Source: Prevotellaceae bacterium
Lineage (GTDB): Bacteria; Bacteroidota; Bacteroidia; Bacteroidales; UBA932
DNA: 6,766 nt
NCBI GenBank assembly: GCA_031278495.1
Contig: JAITKG010000023.1
Coordinates: forward strand, 1 to 6,766
Direction: 5' to 3'
In this document: positions 1-5,885 of the stretch, one piece after another
How the letters are laid out: each line of letters begins with the position of its first letter
Numbering within the stretch: the stretch's first letter is position 1
The notes under the pieces: generated by a model
Told to the model about the DNA's origin: nothing
Database searches by the model: none
What the model saw: the letters and a program-made list of their open reading frames with translations, nothing else
Translations under genes and position numbers: made by a program

Positions 1-135
1 TATTTTTGGAGTTCCAGTTGCATCAGCAACAGCTATTCATGGAGCAGGGCTTATGTATACAATGAAACGACCGTGTTGCGGAGTTCCGTTACTTACCGCA
101 CATCCGGCTTCTCCGTACGATGCATAAGGGATTAG
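1..135 (+). CDS. FISUMP-domain protein, C-terminal fragment (5' end outside window)
   Basis: Frame 1 is open from the first base and gives 44 residues before a TAG stop at 133-135. The fragment begins YFWSSS and ends GFSVRCIRD. Both match, from memory, the C-terminus of the Fibrobacter succinogenes major paralogous domain (FISUMP), which typically reads WSSTxxxxxxAY...GFSVRCVRD. FISUMP proteins are secreted or surface proteins, common in many copies in Bacteroidetes and Fibrobacteres; their biochemical role is not established. The N-terminus, signal peptide and any partner domains lie to the left. No other gene follows on this strand before the repeat mosaic, so it is probably the last gene of its transcript. 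Confidence in the family is good because the terminal motif is distinctive; function is unknown. Confidence 0.85.
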   Translation, partial: YFWSSSCISNSYSWSRAYVYNETTVLRSSVTYRTSGFSVRCIRD

Positions 136-150
136 TTGCCGTTACGGCAA
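136..150 (+). terminator. Small perfect hairpin directly after the FISUMP stop codon
   Basis: TTGCCG (136-141), loop TTA, CGGCAA (145-150) forms a perfect 6-bp stem starting at the base after the TAG. The following bases (agacttctta) are only moderately T-rich, so this is at best a weak intrinsic terminator. A second palindrome follows at 162-176 (TTTCAAA, one A, TTTGAAA). Position is the main argument. Confidence 0.3.
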
Positions 151-236
151 AGACTTCTTAATTTCAAAATTTGAAAATTTAAAGATTTCAAAAAAAACCG
201 CCGGCGCATTGTTGCACCGACAGTTCTTTTTGCACC

Positions 237-256
237 CAACTTTCAGTTGAAAGTTG
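237..256. repeat. Palindrome with 9-bp arms
   Basis: CAACTTTCA (237-245) and TGAAAGTTG (248-256) are perfect inverted arms separated by GT. It lies in the gene-free stretch 136-463 and belongs to the short-repeat mosaic there. No T-run follows on either strand, so I do not call it a terminator. Confidence 0.6.
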
Positions 257-262
257 AATACA

Positions 263-294
263 GTGATTAAGTGATTAAGTCATTAAGTGATTAG
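263..294. repeat. Tandem array, four 8-bp units (GTGATTAA-like)
   Basis: Four consecutive 8-bp units read GTGATTAA, GTGATTAA, GTCATTAA and GTGATTAG. They are followed by a GC-rich spacer (GCCGCGCCAGT, 301-311) of the kind that separates arrays throughout both repeat regions of this window. No coding capacity is apparent. Confidence 0.75.
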
Positions 295-362
295 GAGGCT
301 GCCGCGCCAGTCAAATCTTCAAATCAGCCCGCCGCGCAGCCCAATTAGTCACATTAGTTTGC

Positions 363-430
363 CACATCTTCACATCTCCACATCATCACATTAGCCGCCG
401 CGCCAGCCTCAATCCGTAAATCTGTAAATC
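363..430. repeat. Two more 8-bp arrays separated by a GC-rich 11-mer
   Basis: CACATCTT, CACATCTC, CACATCAT and CACATTAG occupy 363-394 as four 8-bp units. The GC-rich 11-mer GCCGCGCCAGC follows at 397-407. Then 412-430 holds about two and a half units of an ATCTGTAA/ATCCGTAA repeat. That last array is the reverse complement of the ATTTACAG array upstream of glnS (5658-5692). This completes the content of the gene-free stretch 136-463. Confidence 0.7.
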
Positions 431-473
431 CCTGTTCCCCCTTTGGGGGTTAGGGGGCTTTTTTCACATTAGC
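430..473. repeat. 44-bp repeat, left copy (exact inverted partner at 5749-5792)
   Basis: The 44 bases from 430 to 473 are the exact reverse complement of 5749-5792. The core contains CCCCC-TTT-GGGGG-TTA-GGGGG followed by C and six T. I recall similar C5/A3/G5 sequences as abundant intergenic repeats in Bacteroidetes genomes, but cannot search here. The copy overlaps the last three codons of ispH on the minus strand, including its stop. Confidence 0.9.
437..464 (+). terminator. Possible intrinsic terminator within the left 44-bp repeat
   Basis: On the plus strand CCCCCT (437-442) can pair with AGGGGG (452-457), followed by C and a run of six T (459-464). This is the form of a Rho-independent terminator for transcripts coming from the FISUMP side, and it would stop antisense reading into ispH. 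CCCCC can alternatively pair with the nearer GGGGG (445-449). It is in the wrong orientation to terminate ispH itself. Confidence 0.4.
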
Positions 474-1351
474 TGCCGTCCGCCTTCCCAATTCTTAATT
501 CTCCCTGCTACTTGTTCCATTAGCCATTTGGGTGTGGAGGTAGCGCCGCAGACGCCCACGGAATGGCAGTTGTCGAACCAGGCGGCTTGTATTTCGCCGG
601 CATCTTCTACGAAGTAAGTGCGCGGATTTGCCGCTTTGCAGGCGTCGAACAATACTTTACCATTGGAGCTTTTGCGGCCGCTCACAAAAAGAACTACATC
701 GTGCCGGTGCGCAAAATTTTCCAAATGCGGATGGCGGCCTGCCACCTGCCCGCAAATAGTGTTGTGCGTTTCCAACGCTATGCCGGCAAGCATGCGCGCT
801 TTCATTGCCGTGCATAAACGCTCAAATTCTTGCGGGCTTTTGGTTGTTTGCGAAAACAAACACACCGGACGCGAAAAATCAACGGCGGATAGCTGCTGTT
901 CGTTTTCAATAACCAGTGCATCGCCGCCTACTTGCCCTACCAAACCATTGACTTCGGCGTGTCCGCGCTTGCCGAAAATCACCAATTGCCCGTTGTGCAT
1001 TTTCATTTTTTCGTAGCACGCTTTGATGCGTTGTTGCAGTTTCAGCACCACCGGGCAGGTGCAGTCAATAATGCCGAGTTGCTGTTGCCGGGCTGCTGCA
1101 TAGGTTTCCGGCGGTTCGCCGTGTGCGCGGATGAGTATTTTTGTGTTTTGCAAAGCGGTTATGCCGCTATGGCTTACTACGCGCAATCCTTTTCGTTTCA
1201 AGCGTTCCAGTTCTTTGTCATTATGTACGATTTCGCCCAATGAAAAAAGCTCGCCGCCGGCGTCCAATGTCTTTTCGGCTGTTTGAATTGCACGGATGAC
1301 CCCGTAGCAAAAACCGGATTTATCGTCAATTTCGATAGTCACGAATTTCAT
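464..1351 (-). CDS. ispH: 4-hydroxy-3-methylbut-2-enyl diphosphate reductase (LytB)
   Basis: This 295-residue protein carries out the last step of the MEP pathway, reducing HMBPP to IPP and DMAPP with a [4Fe-4S] cluster in the cytosol. The three cluster cysteines are visible: C15 in GFCYGV, C99 in DCTCPVV and C200 in NTICGQV. Substrate-binding residues of the family are present: H43 in GEIVHN, H77 in RAHGEP, H131 and E133 in GKRGHAEVNG, the QTT motif near 168-170, SSN near 228-230 and GATSTP near 269-274. The length is near the family norm. The ATG overlaps the upstream cmk stop as ATGA, so translation is probably coupled. The last dozen or so residues (from RIKNWEGG on) are encoded by sequence resembling the adjacent repeat mosaic, and the stop lies in the 44-bp repeat. 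The promoter is that of cmk. Confidence 0.97.
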   Translation of the reverse strand: MKFVTIEIDDKSGFCYGVIRAIQTAEKTLDAGGELFSLGEIVHNDKELERLKRKGLRVVSHSGITALQNTKILIRAHGEPPETYAAARQQQLGIIDCTCPVVLKLQQRIKACYEKMKMHNGQLVIFGKRGHAEVNGLVGQVGGDALVIENEQQLSAVDFSRPVCLFSQTTKSPQEFERLCTAMKARMLAGIALETHNTICGQVAGRHPHLENFAHRHDVVLFVSGRKSSNGKVLFDACKAANPRTYFVEDAGEIQAAWFDNCHSVGVCGATSTPKWLMEQVAGRIKNWEGGRQLM

Positions 1352-2049
1352 GAATTATTATGCGTACGAATGAGCGCTAATTGTTGCAAGAACCATTCCA
1401 TTTGCTGTTCCGGCGTGAGTCGGCTATTGTCCAGCAGCAATGCGCCGGGCGCTTTGCGAAGCGGCGCTACAGCGCGGTGTTCATCTTCGTAGTCGCGGTG
1501 TTTTACATTTTCCAAAATTTCTTTGAACGGCACATCGCTGCCTTTTTCTTTCATTTCTTTGAACCGCCGTTCGGCGCGGACTTGCGGGTCGGCAGTCATG
1601 TAAATTTTCAATTCGGCTTGCGGAAAAACCACCGTGCCGATATCGCGCCCATCCATTACAATGCCTTTATCCACGCCCATTTCCTGCTGCAGGCGTACCA
1701 TCCGCTCGCGCACTCCGGGAATAGCGCTCACGCGGCTTACATACTGCGACACGTTAAAGCTGCGGATTTCCTGCTCCACGTTTTCCCCGTTCAGGTATGT
1801 ATCGCTTGCGCCTTTCCCTTTATTGTAGCGGAAAGTAATGTTGATAGCAGGCAAATGCGCCACAATTTCCTTTTCCGATACCTCGCCCCGTTCATTGATG
1901 AACTGTTGCTGCAATGCATACAGCGTAACGGAACGGTACATCGCGCCGGTATCCACATACACGTAGCCCAGCTTTGCCGCAATAGCTTTCGCAAAGGTAC
2001 TTTTACCGGTGGACGAATGCCCGTCAATGGCTATAATAATTTTCCGCAT
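1348..2049 (-). CDS. cmk: Cytidylate kinase
   Basis: The enzyme phosphorylates CMP and dCMP with ATP in the cytosol, feeding pyrimidine nucleotide pools. With the start used here it has 233 residues, close to the usual 220-230. The P-loop is GHSSTGKS (10-17), the form I associate with Bacteroidetes Cmk. DTGAMYR (33-39) and DGRDIGT (133-139) are nucleotide-monophosphate-binding motifs, and RDYEDEHR (185-192) is the lid region with its arginines. The ATG at 2049 (MRKIIIAIDG) is preferred over an in-frame TTG two codons upstream at 2055, because it places the P-loop at the normal distance and matches the family start. The stop overlaps the ispH ATG by 4 bp, so the two genes form an operon. A TAnnTTTG element lies about 20 bp upstream. 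Confidence 0.97.
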   Translation of the reverse strand: MRKIIIAIDGHSSTGKSTFAKAIAAKLGYVYVDTGAMYRSVTLYALQQQFINERGEVSEKEIVAHLPAINITFRYNKGKGASDTYLNGENVEQEIRSFNVSQYVSRVSAIPGVRERMVRLQQEMGVDKGIVMDGRDIGTVVFPQAELKIYMTADPQVRAERRFKEMKEKGSDVPFKEILENVKHRDYEDEHRAVAPLRKAPGALLLDNSRLTPEQQMEWFLQQLALIRTHNNS

Positions 2050-2069
2050 GTTCAAATCCTATTTCGGTA

Positions 2070-2077
2070 CAAACTTA
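2070..2077 (-). promoter_or_regulatory. Probable -7 element of the cmk-ispH promoter
   Basis: On the minus strand these bases read TAAGTTTG, matching the Bacteroidetes -7 consensus TAnnTTTG. Transcription would start near 2063, giving a leader of roughly 14 nt before the cmk ATG at 2049. No clear TTTG is found at the -33 distance, so the call rests on the -7 element and position. Confidence 0.55.
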
Positions 2078-2099
2078 CAACTTTTTCGTTAAAATAACG

Positions 2100-2107
2100 T
2101 ATCTTTG
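2100..2107 (+). promoter_or_regulatory. Probable -7 element of the response regulator promoter
   Basis: TATCTTTG fits TAnnTTTG on the plus strand. Transcription would start near 2114, about 30 nt before the ATG at 2146. This argues against the in-frame GTG at 2110 as start, since it would lie at or before the transcript's first base. A -33 TTTG is not evident. This element faces away from the cmk promoter 23 bp away. Confidence 0.5.
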
Positions 2108-2145
2108 CTGTGCAGTTTCTAAAAAATCGTGTAAAATTTTTTACC

Positions 2146-3306
2146 ATGAAGATTTTGATTGTGGACGATGAAAAAAGTATCCGCCATACGTTGAAAGATA
2201 TTTTAGAATACGAAAAATACGAAGTGGTCACCGCCGAAAACGGCAAAGACGCCTTGAAAATCGCCGGCAGCGCCACTTTCGACATGGTATTCTGCGATAT
2301 CAAAATGGATGGCATGGACGGCATAGAGGTGCTGGAAAAACTGCAAACCACGCAACCTGATTTGCCGGTGGTGATGATTTCGGGGCATGGTACTATTGAC
2401 ACGGCTGTGGAGGCTATCAAAAAAGGCGCTTACGATTTTATCGAAAAACCATTAGACCTTAACCGCGTACTTATCGCTGTACGCAACGCTACCGAGAAAA
2501 CCGGGCTGGTGAAGGAAACCAAAACGCTGAAACGAAAAATCACCAAAACGCCTGAAATCATTGGCAAGTCAGAAGCTATTGAAAAAATAAAAGAAATGAT
2601 TGACCGGGTGGCGCCCACCGATGCACGGGTACTGATAACGGGCGGCAACGGCACCGGCAAGGAACTGGTAGCGCGTTGGCTGCACGAAAAAAGCAACCGC
2701 CGCGCAGGCGCATTCGTAGAAGTCAATTGCGCTGCCATTCCGGGCGAACTCATCGAAAGCGAACTGTTCGGGCATGAAAAAGGCTCGTTCACGTCCGCCG
2801 TGAAACAGCACAAAGGAAAATTTGAGCAAGCCGACGGCGGCACATTGTTTTTAGACGAAATAGGCGATATGAGCCAGGCCGCGCAGGCAAAGGTTTTGCG
2901 CGTGTTGCAGGAAAACAAAATCACACGTGTAGGCGGCGACAAAGACAGTGTGGTAGACGTGCGCGTGGTGGCGGCTACCAACAAAAACCTACAAGAAGAA
3001 ATTGCACAGGGACGGTTCCGCGAAGACCTGTATCACCGTTTAAGCGTTATTATTATTCACGTGCCGGGCTTGTCCGAACACAAAGAAGATATCCCGCTGC
3101 TCGCCGGTCATTTCATTACGCAAATCTGTAATGATTCCGGCATCAGCCAACCGGAAATAACCCAGGCAGCGCTTGAGCAACTGCAAAAACAGCCGTGGAC
3201 GGGAAATATCCGCGAATTTCGCAACGTGATAGAACGATTGATAATCCTGTCCGGGAAAACCATCACGGATAAAGACGTATGCCTGTATGCTAACCCGAAT
3301 AAATAA
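2146..3306 (+). CDS. Sigma-54-type response regulator (REC + AAA+), without a C-terminal HTH
   Basis: This 386-residue protein has a receiver domain (about 1-118) and an NtrC-like AAA+ sigma-54 activation domain (about 138-370). Receiver: acidic pair D7-D8, phospho-acceptor D51 in FCDIKMDG, S79 and K101. AAA+: Walker A GGNGTGKE (166-173), sigma-54 contact loop GSFTSA (213-218; classical GAFTGA), Walker B GGTLFLDEIGD (231-241), FREDLYHRL (291-299) with arginine-finger candidates, and sensor II in WTGNIREFRN (351-360). The protein ends about 16 residues after the AAA+ lid, so the Fis-type HTH of typical 450-470-residue NtrC proteins is missing. I recall such short forms in Bacteroidetes, so this may be a lineage trait rather than a truncation. 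Phosphorylation by a histidine kinase is inferred; none is encoded here. ATG 2146 is chosen because MKILIVDDE is the normal receiver start. Confidence 0.93.
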   Translation: MKILIVDDEKSIRHTLKDILEYEKYEVVTAENGKDALKIAGSATFDMVFCDIKMDGMDGIEVLEKLQTTQPDLPVVMISGHGTIDTAVEAIKKGAYDFIEKPLDLNRVLIAVRNATEKTGLVKETKTLKRKITKTPEIIGKSEAIEKIKEMIDRVAPTDARVLITGGNGTGKELVARWLHEKSNRRAGAFVEVNCAAIPGELIESELFGHEKGSFTSAVKQHKGKFEQADGGTLFLDEIGDMSQAAQAKVLRVLQENKITRVGGDKDSVVDVRVVAATNKNLQEEIAQGRFREDLYHRLSVIIIHVPGLSEHKEDIPLLAGHFITQICNDSGISQPEITQAALEQLQKQPWTGNIREFRNVIERLIILSGKTITDKDVCLYANPNK

Positions 3307-3322
3307 TTTTAAACATAAAAAA

Positions 3323-3718
3323 ATGAAAAAAATTATCACTTTATGCACTGCCGCCGCCCTGTTCCTTTGCGTTGCCGCCCAAGCCCAGCCGGGCAATACG
3401 CCGGAACAGCGCGCAAAAAAATTAACCCGCCAGATGAACAAAACTTTGAATTTAAGCAAAACGCAAAAGAAAAAAGTGGCGGAAATCAATTTAACTTACA
3501 TCCGAAAGCAGGAGGAATTAAAGATAAGGCAAGAAGAAGGAATAAGCCAAGAGCAGTATCACCAGGACCTTTTGCGACTGGTTGCCGAACGGAACCACGA
3601 ACTGAAAGAAGCATTATCCACGTCCCAGTACAATATCTATATGGAATACGATAATGTGACCAGAAAAATATTACAACAGGAAAAGAAGAAGCAACAGCAG
3701 GACAAAAAACAGAAATAA
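3323..3718 (+). CDS. Secreted LTxxQ-type (Spy/CpxP-like) small protein
   Basis: The product has 131 residues. Residues 1-21 are a signal peptide: MKK, a hydrophobic stretch, and an AQA site before Q22. Cysteine 16 is not in a lipobox, so signal peptidase I cleavage into the periplasm is expected. The mature part is helical and highly charged, with two LTxxQ-like motifs, LSKTQ (44-48) and LSTSQ (98-102), the paired arrangement of the CpxP/Spy family, and a K/Q-rich tail (119-131). A periplasmic chaperone or envelope-stress role is inferred; Bacteroidetes have many uncharacterised proteins of this build. It starts 16 bp after the response regulator stop, so the two are probably cotranscribed, and the regulator may act in the same stress response. 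The ATG at 3323 is chosen over upstream in-frame codons because it begins the signal peptide directly. Confidence 0.75.
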   Translation: MKKIITLCTAAALFLCVAAQAQPGNTPEQRAKKLTRQMNKTLNLSKTQKKKVAEINLTYIRKQEELKIRQEEGISQEQYHQDLLRLVAERNHELKEALSTSQYNIYMEYDNVTRKILQQEKKKQQQDKKQK

Positions 3719-3727
3719 GTTTTTCGT

Positions 3728-3847
3728 TCAAATCAATTTATCAACATCTTTCTTGAGCGCCGGCAGATTGCTGATAACAATAGCCCAAATATTTTCGCCG
3801 GAAATGCTGCCGTATGAATGGATAACTTGATTTCGCAAACCAACTTT
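3728..3847 (-). pseudogene. Remnant of a HepT-like (DUF86) toxin, C-terminal 39 codons
   Basis: Read on the minus strand, 3847 to 3728 gives an open stretch beginning KVGLRNQVIHSYG and ending LPALKKDVDKLI before a TGA at 3728-3730. It contains RNQVIHSY, matching the RX4HXY active-site motif of HepT RNases, followed by the usual pattern of an aromatic residue, LPxLK and a helical end. A TAA codon (3848-3850) lies directly upstream in frame, and no start codon or N-terminal half is found in the 60 bp before glnS. It is therefore a decayed fragment. HepT normally pairs with the nucleotidyltransferase antitoxin MntA, of which nothing remains here. It lies between two convergent genes, a place where loss and insertion are tolerated. 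Confidence 0.65.
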
Positions 3848-3909
3848 TTACGGGCATTTCCTAACAGGAACAGGCGGGGCTTTCGTTAGAATACGATTAA
3901 CAGCTTTTC

Positions 3910-5625
3910 CTATTTCCCCGCCACCTTTGCCCATGTGTCTTTCAGCGTTACGGTGCGGTTAAATACCGGCTTGCCCGGCATAGCGTCTGCATCAACGGTG
4001 AAGTAGCCAAGCCGCTCGAACTGTACATGCGCCAAGTGCGGCAAAGCTTTCAATGCCGGCTCAATAAATGCCGTTACCGTGCGTAATGAACCGGCGTTGA
4101 TGAAATCCTTATAATCCTTATCTTCGGGAATGTTATCCATACGGGCTTCGGTGAACAGGCGGTCGAATAAACGCACTTCGGCGCATCCGGCGTGCGCTGC
4201 CGATACCCAGTGTACCGTGCCTTTTACCTGCCGTCCGTTGCCGCTGCCGCTGCGCGTTCCGGGATCGTAGGTGCAATGCAGTTCCGTGATATTGCCCGCA
4301 GCGTCTTTCACTACTTCTTCGCACTTGATGATATAGGCATACCGCAAGCGCACTTCATTGCCCGGCGAAAGGCGGAAATATTTTTTCGGCGGGTTTTCCA
4401 TAAAATCTTCACGTTCGATATATATCTCGCGGCTGAACGGTATGCGGCGTTTCCCGGCGTTTTCATCTTCGGGATTATTCACAGCTTCCATTTCTTCGGT
4501 GGCGCCTTCGGGATAGTTGGTGATAACTACTTTCAGGGGGTCAAGCACCGCCATGTAGCGGTTGGCGCGTTTATTCAAATCTTCGCGCACGCACCATTCG
4601 AGTAATGAAAGGTCAATCACATTATCGCGCTTTGCCACGCCTACTTTTTCGGCAAACAGGCGGATGCTTTCGGGTGTGTAGCCGCGGCGGCGCATCCCGC
4701 AAATCGTTGGCATACGCGGGTCGTCCCAGCCGGCGACGTATTTATTTTTTACCAATTCCAATAATTTGCGTTTGCTCATCACCGTGTAGGTCAAATTGAG
4801 CCGCGCAAATTCATATTGGCGCGAAGGGAATATTTCCAGTTTTTCAATGAACCAGTCATACAGCGGGCGGTGCACATCGAACTCCAGCGTACAAATGGAG
4901 TGGGTGATATTTTCTATCGAGTCGCTTTCGCCATGCGCATAGTCGTACATCGGATAGATGCACCACCTGTTGCCGGTACGGTGATGCCCGGTGTGAATGA
5001 TGCGGTACATCAACGGGTCGCGCATCAACATATTCGGGTGCGCCATATCAATTTTGGCGCGCAGCACTTTTGCCCCGTCGGGAAATTCGCCGGCGCGCAT
5101 ACGCCGGAATAAATCTGCATTCTCTTCTATGCTGCGGTTGCGGAAGGGACTGTTAACGCCCGGTTGCATAACCGTTCCACGCGTCCGGCGGATTTCTTCC
5201 TGCGACTGGTCGTCCACGTAGGCAAGCCCTTTTTTGATAAGCACGCATGCCCATTCGTATAACTGATCAAAATAGTCGGACGCATAAAATTCGTTTGCCC
5301 ATTCAAAACCCAGCCACCGCACATCTTCCTTGATAGAATCCACATACTCGGTTTCTTCCTTTGCCGGATTGGTATCGTCGAAACGCAGGTTGGTTTTGCC
5401 GCCATACCGTTTTGCCAGCCCGAAATTAAGGCAAATACTTTTGGCATGCCCCACATGCAAATAGCCGTTGGGTTCCGGCGGGAAGCGTGTAAGGATACTT
5501 TTATATTTTCCGGCTGCCAAATCAGCCTCAATAATTTCTTCCAGAAAATTTAATGTCCGTGCCGCACCCTCGTTTTCCGGAAGGGATGCCGCTTCATTCG
5601 CCATTGTCCGATGTGTATTATCCAT
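3910..5625 (-). CDS. glnS: Glutaminyl-tRNA synthetase
   Basis: This class I aminoacyl-tRNA synthetase attaches glutamine to tRNA-Gln in the cytosol. It has 571 residues, against about 554 in E. coli, with roughly 20 extra N-terminal residues. The HIGH motif is HVGH (57-60) within PPEPNGYLHVGHAKS, and the KMSKS motif is VMSKRK (282-287), both in the GlnRS rather than GluRS form. RFDDTNPAKEE (81-91), YPMYDYAHG (224-232) and SICTLEFDVHRPLYDW (243-258) are typical catalytic-core segments, followed by the beta-barrel anticodon-binding domains to the end. Having GlnRS implies direct Gln-tRNA charging rather than sole reliance on GatCAB. Start ATG 5625 is preferred; M8 at 5604 is the alternative. 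A TAnnTTTG element about 20 bp upstream suggests monocistronic transcription with a short leader. It converges with the small secreted gene. Confidence 0.97.
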   Translation of the reverse strand: MDNTHRTMANEAASLPENEGAARTLNFLEEIIEADLAAGKYKSILTRFPPEPNGYLHVGHAKSICLNFGLAKRYGGKTNLRFDDTNPAKEETEYVDSIKEDVRWLGFEWANEFYASDYFDQLYEWACVLIKKGLAYVDDQSQEEIRRTRGTVMQPGVNSPFRNRSIEENADLFRRMRAGEFPDGAKVLRAKIDMAHPNMLMRDPLMYRIIHTGHHRTGNRWCIYPMYDYAHGESDSIENITHSICTLEFDVHRPLYDWFIEKLEIFPSRQYEFARLNLTYTVMSKRKLLELVKNKYVAGWDDPRMPTICGMRRRGYTPESIRLFAEKVGVAKRDNVIDLSLLEWCVREDLNKRANRYMAVLDPLKVVITNYPEGATEEMEAVNNPEDENAGKRRIPFSREIYIEREDFMENPPKKYFRLSPGNEVRLRYAYIIKCEEVVKDAAGNITELHCTYDPGTRSGSGNGRQVKGTVHWVSAAHAGCAEVRLFDRLFTEARMDNIPEDKDYKDFINAGSLRTVTAFIEPALKALPHLAHVQFERLGYFTVDADAMPGKPVFNRTVTLKDTWAKVAGK

Positions 5626-5643
5626 TTGTTATTATTTTAACTG

Positions 5644-5651
5644 CAAAGGTA
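5644..5651 (-). promoter_or_regulatory. Probable -7 element of the glnS promoter
   Basis: The minus strand reads TACCTTTG, matching TAnnTTTG. The transcript would start near 5637, about 12 nt before the ATG. The -33 position falls inside the 8-bp ATTTACAG array (5658-5692) and shows no TTTG. Confidence 0.6.
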
Positions 5652-5657
5652 AAGAAA

Positions 5658-5692
5658 ATTTACAGATTTACGGATTTACAGATTTACAGATT
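5658..5692. repeat. Tandem array, four 8-bp units (ATTTACAG) upstream of glnS
   Basis: ATTTACAG (5658-5665), ATTTACGG, ATTTACAG and ATTTACAG (to 5689) plus ATT. The array begins 6 bp beyond the glnS -7 element and so covers its -33 region. The same unit occurs in inverse orientation at 412-430. Confidence 0.85.
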
Positions 5693-5885
5693 GGGGCTGG
5701 CGCGGCGGTTGAGTTAAGAACTAAGAGTTAAGAGTTGGGCTGACGCAGGCTAATGTGAAAAAAGCCCCCTAACCCCCAAAGGGGGAACAGGGGAATTAAG
5801 AATTAGGCTGGCGTGTCAGCAACTAATGTGACTAATGTGGCTGGCGCGGCTGGGAAGTTAAAAACTAAGAATTGGCTGGCGCGGC
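5693..5885. repeat. Repeat mosaic with GC-rich 11-mer punctuation
   Basis: Short A/T-rich modules (GTTAAGAA/CTAAGAGT-like at 5711-5737, GAATTAAGAATTAGG at 5792-5806, AACTAATGTGACTAATGTGG at 5821-5840, AACTAAGAATT) alternate with GCTGGCGCGGC. The exact 11-mer occurs at 5696-5706, 5840-5850 and 5875-5885, with variants at 5739-5750 and 5807-5820. The 16 bases 5821-5836 are the exact reverse complement of 344-359. The 44-bp repeat is embedded at 5749-5792. No gene is seen. Confidence 0.75.
5749..5792. repeat. 44-bp repeat, right copy (exact inverted partner at 430-473)
   Basis: These bases are the exact reverse complement of 430-473, more than 5.2 kb away. On the minus strand, CCCCCT/AGGGGG followed by six T (complement of 5758-5763) could act as a terminator for transcription arriving from the right, just upstream of glnS. 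Both copies therefore have their terminator orientation pointing into the gene block. Confidence 0.9.

Noticed and set aside
263..394. CRISPR array
   Set aside because: Units are only 8 bp with no unique spacers between identical repeats, and no cas genes are present.
1381..2097. Long plus-strand frame of 238 codons
   Set aside because: It lies antisense to cmk, whose motifs are clear on the minus strand; the frame is a codon-bias shadow.
2110..2145. Upstream GTG start of the response regulator
   Set aside because: It would add 12 residues before the canonical receiver start and lies at or before the predicted transcription start near 2114.
3848..3909. Intact start or N-terminal part of the HepT-like gene, or a terminator for glnS
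   Set aside because: No start codon in frame, an in-frame TAA at 3848-3850, and no convincing hairpin with T-run on the minus strand.
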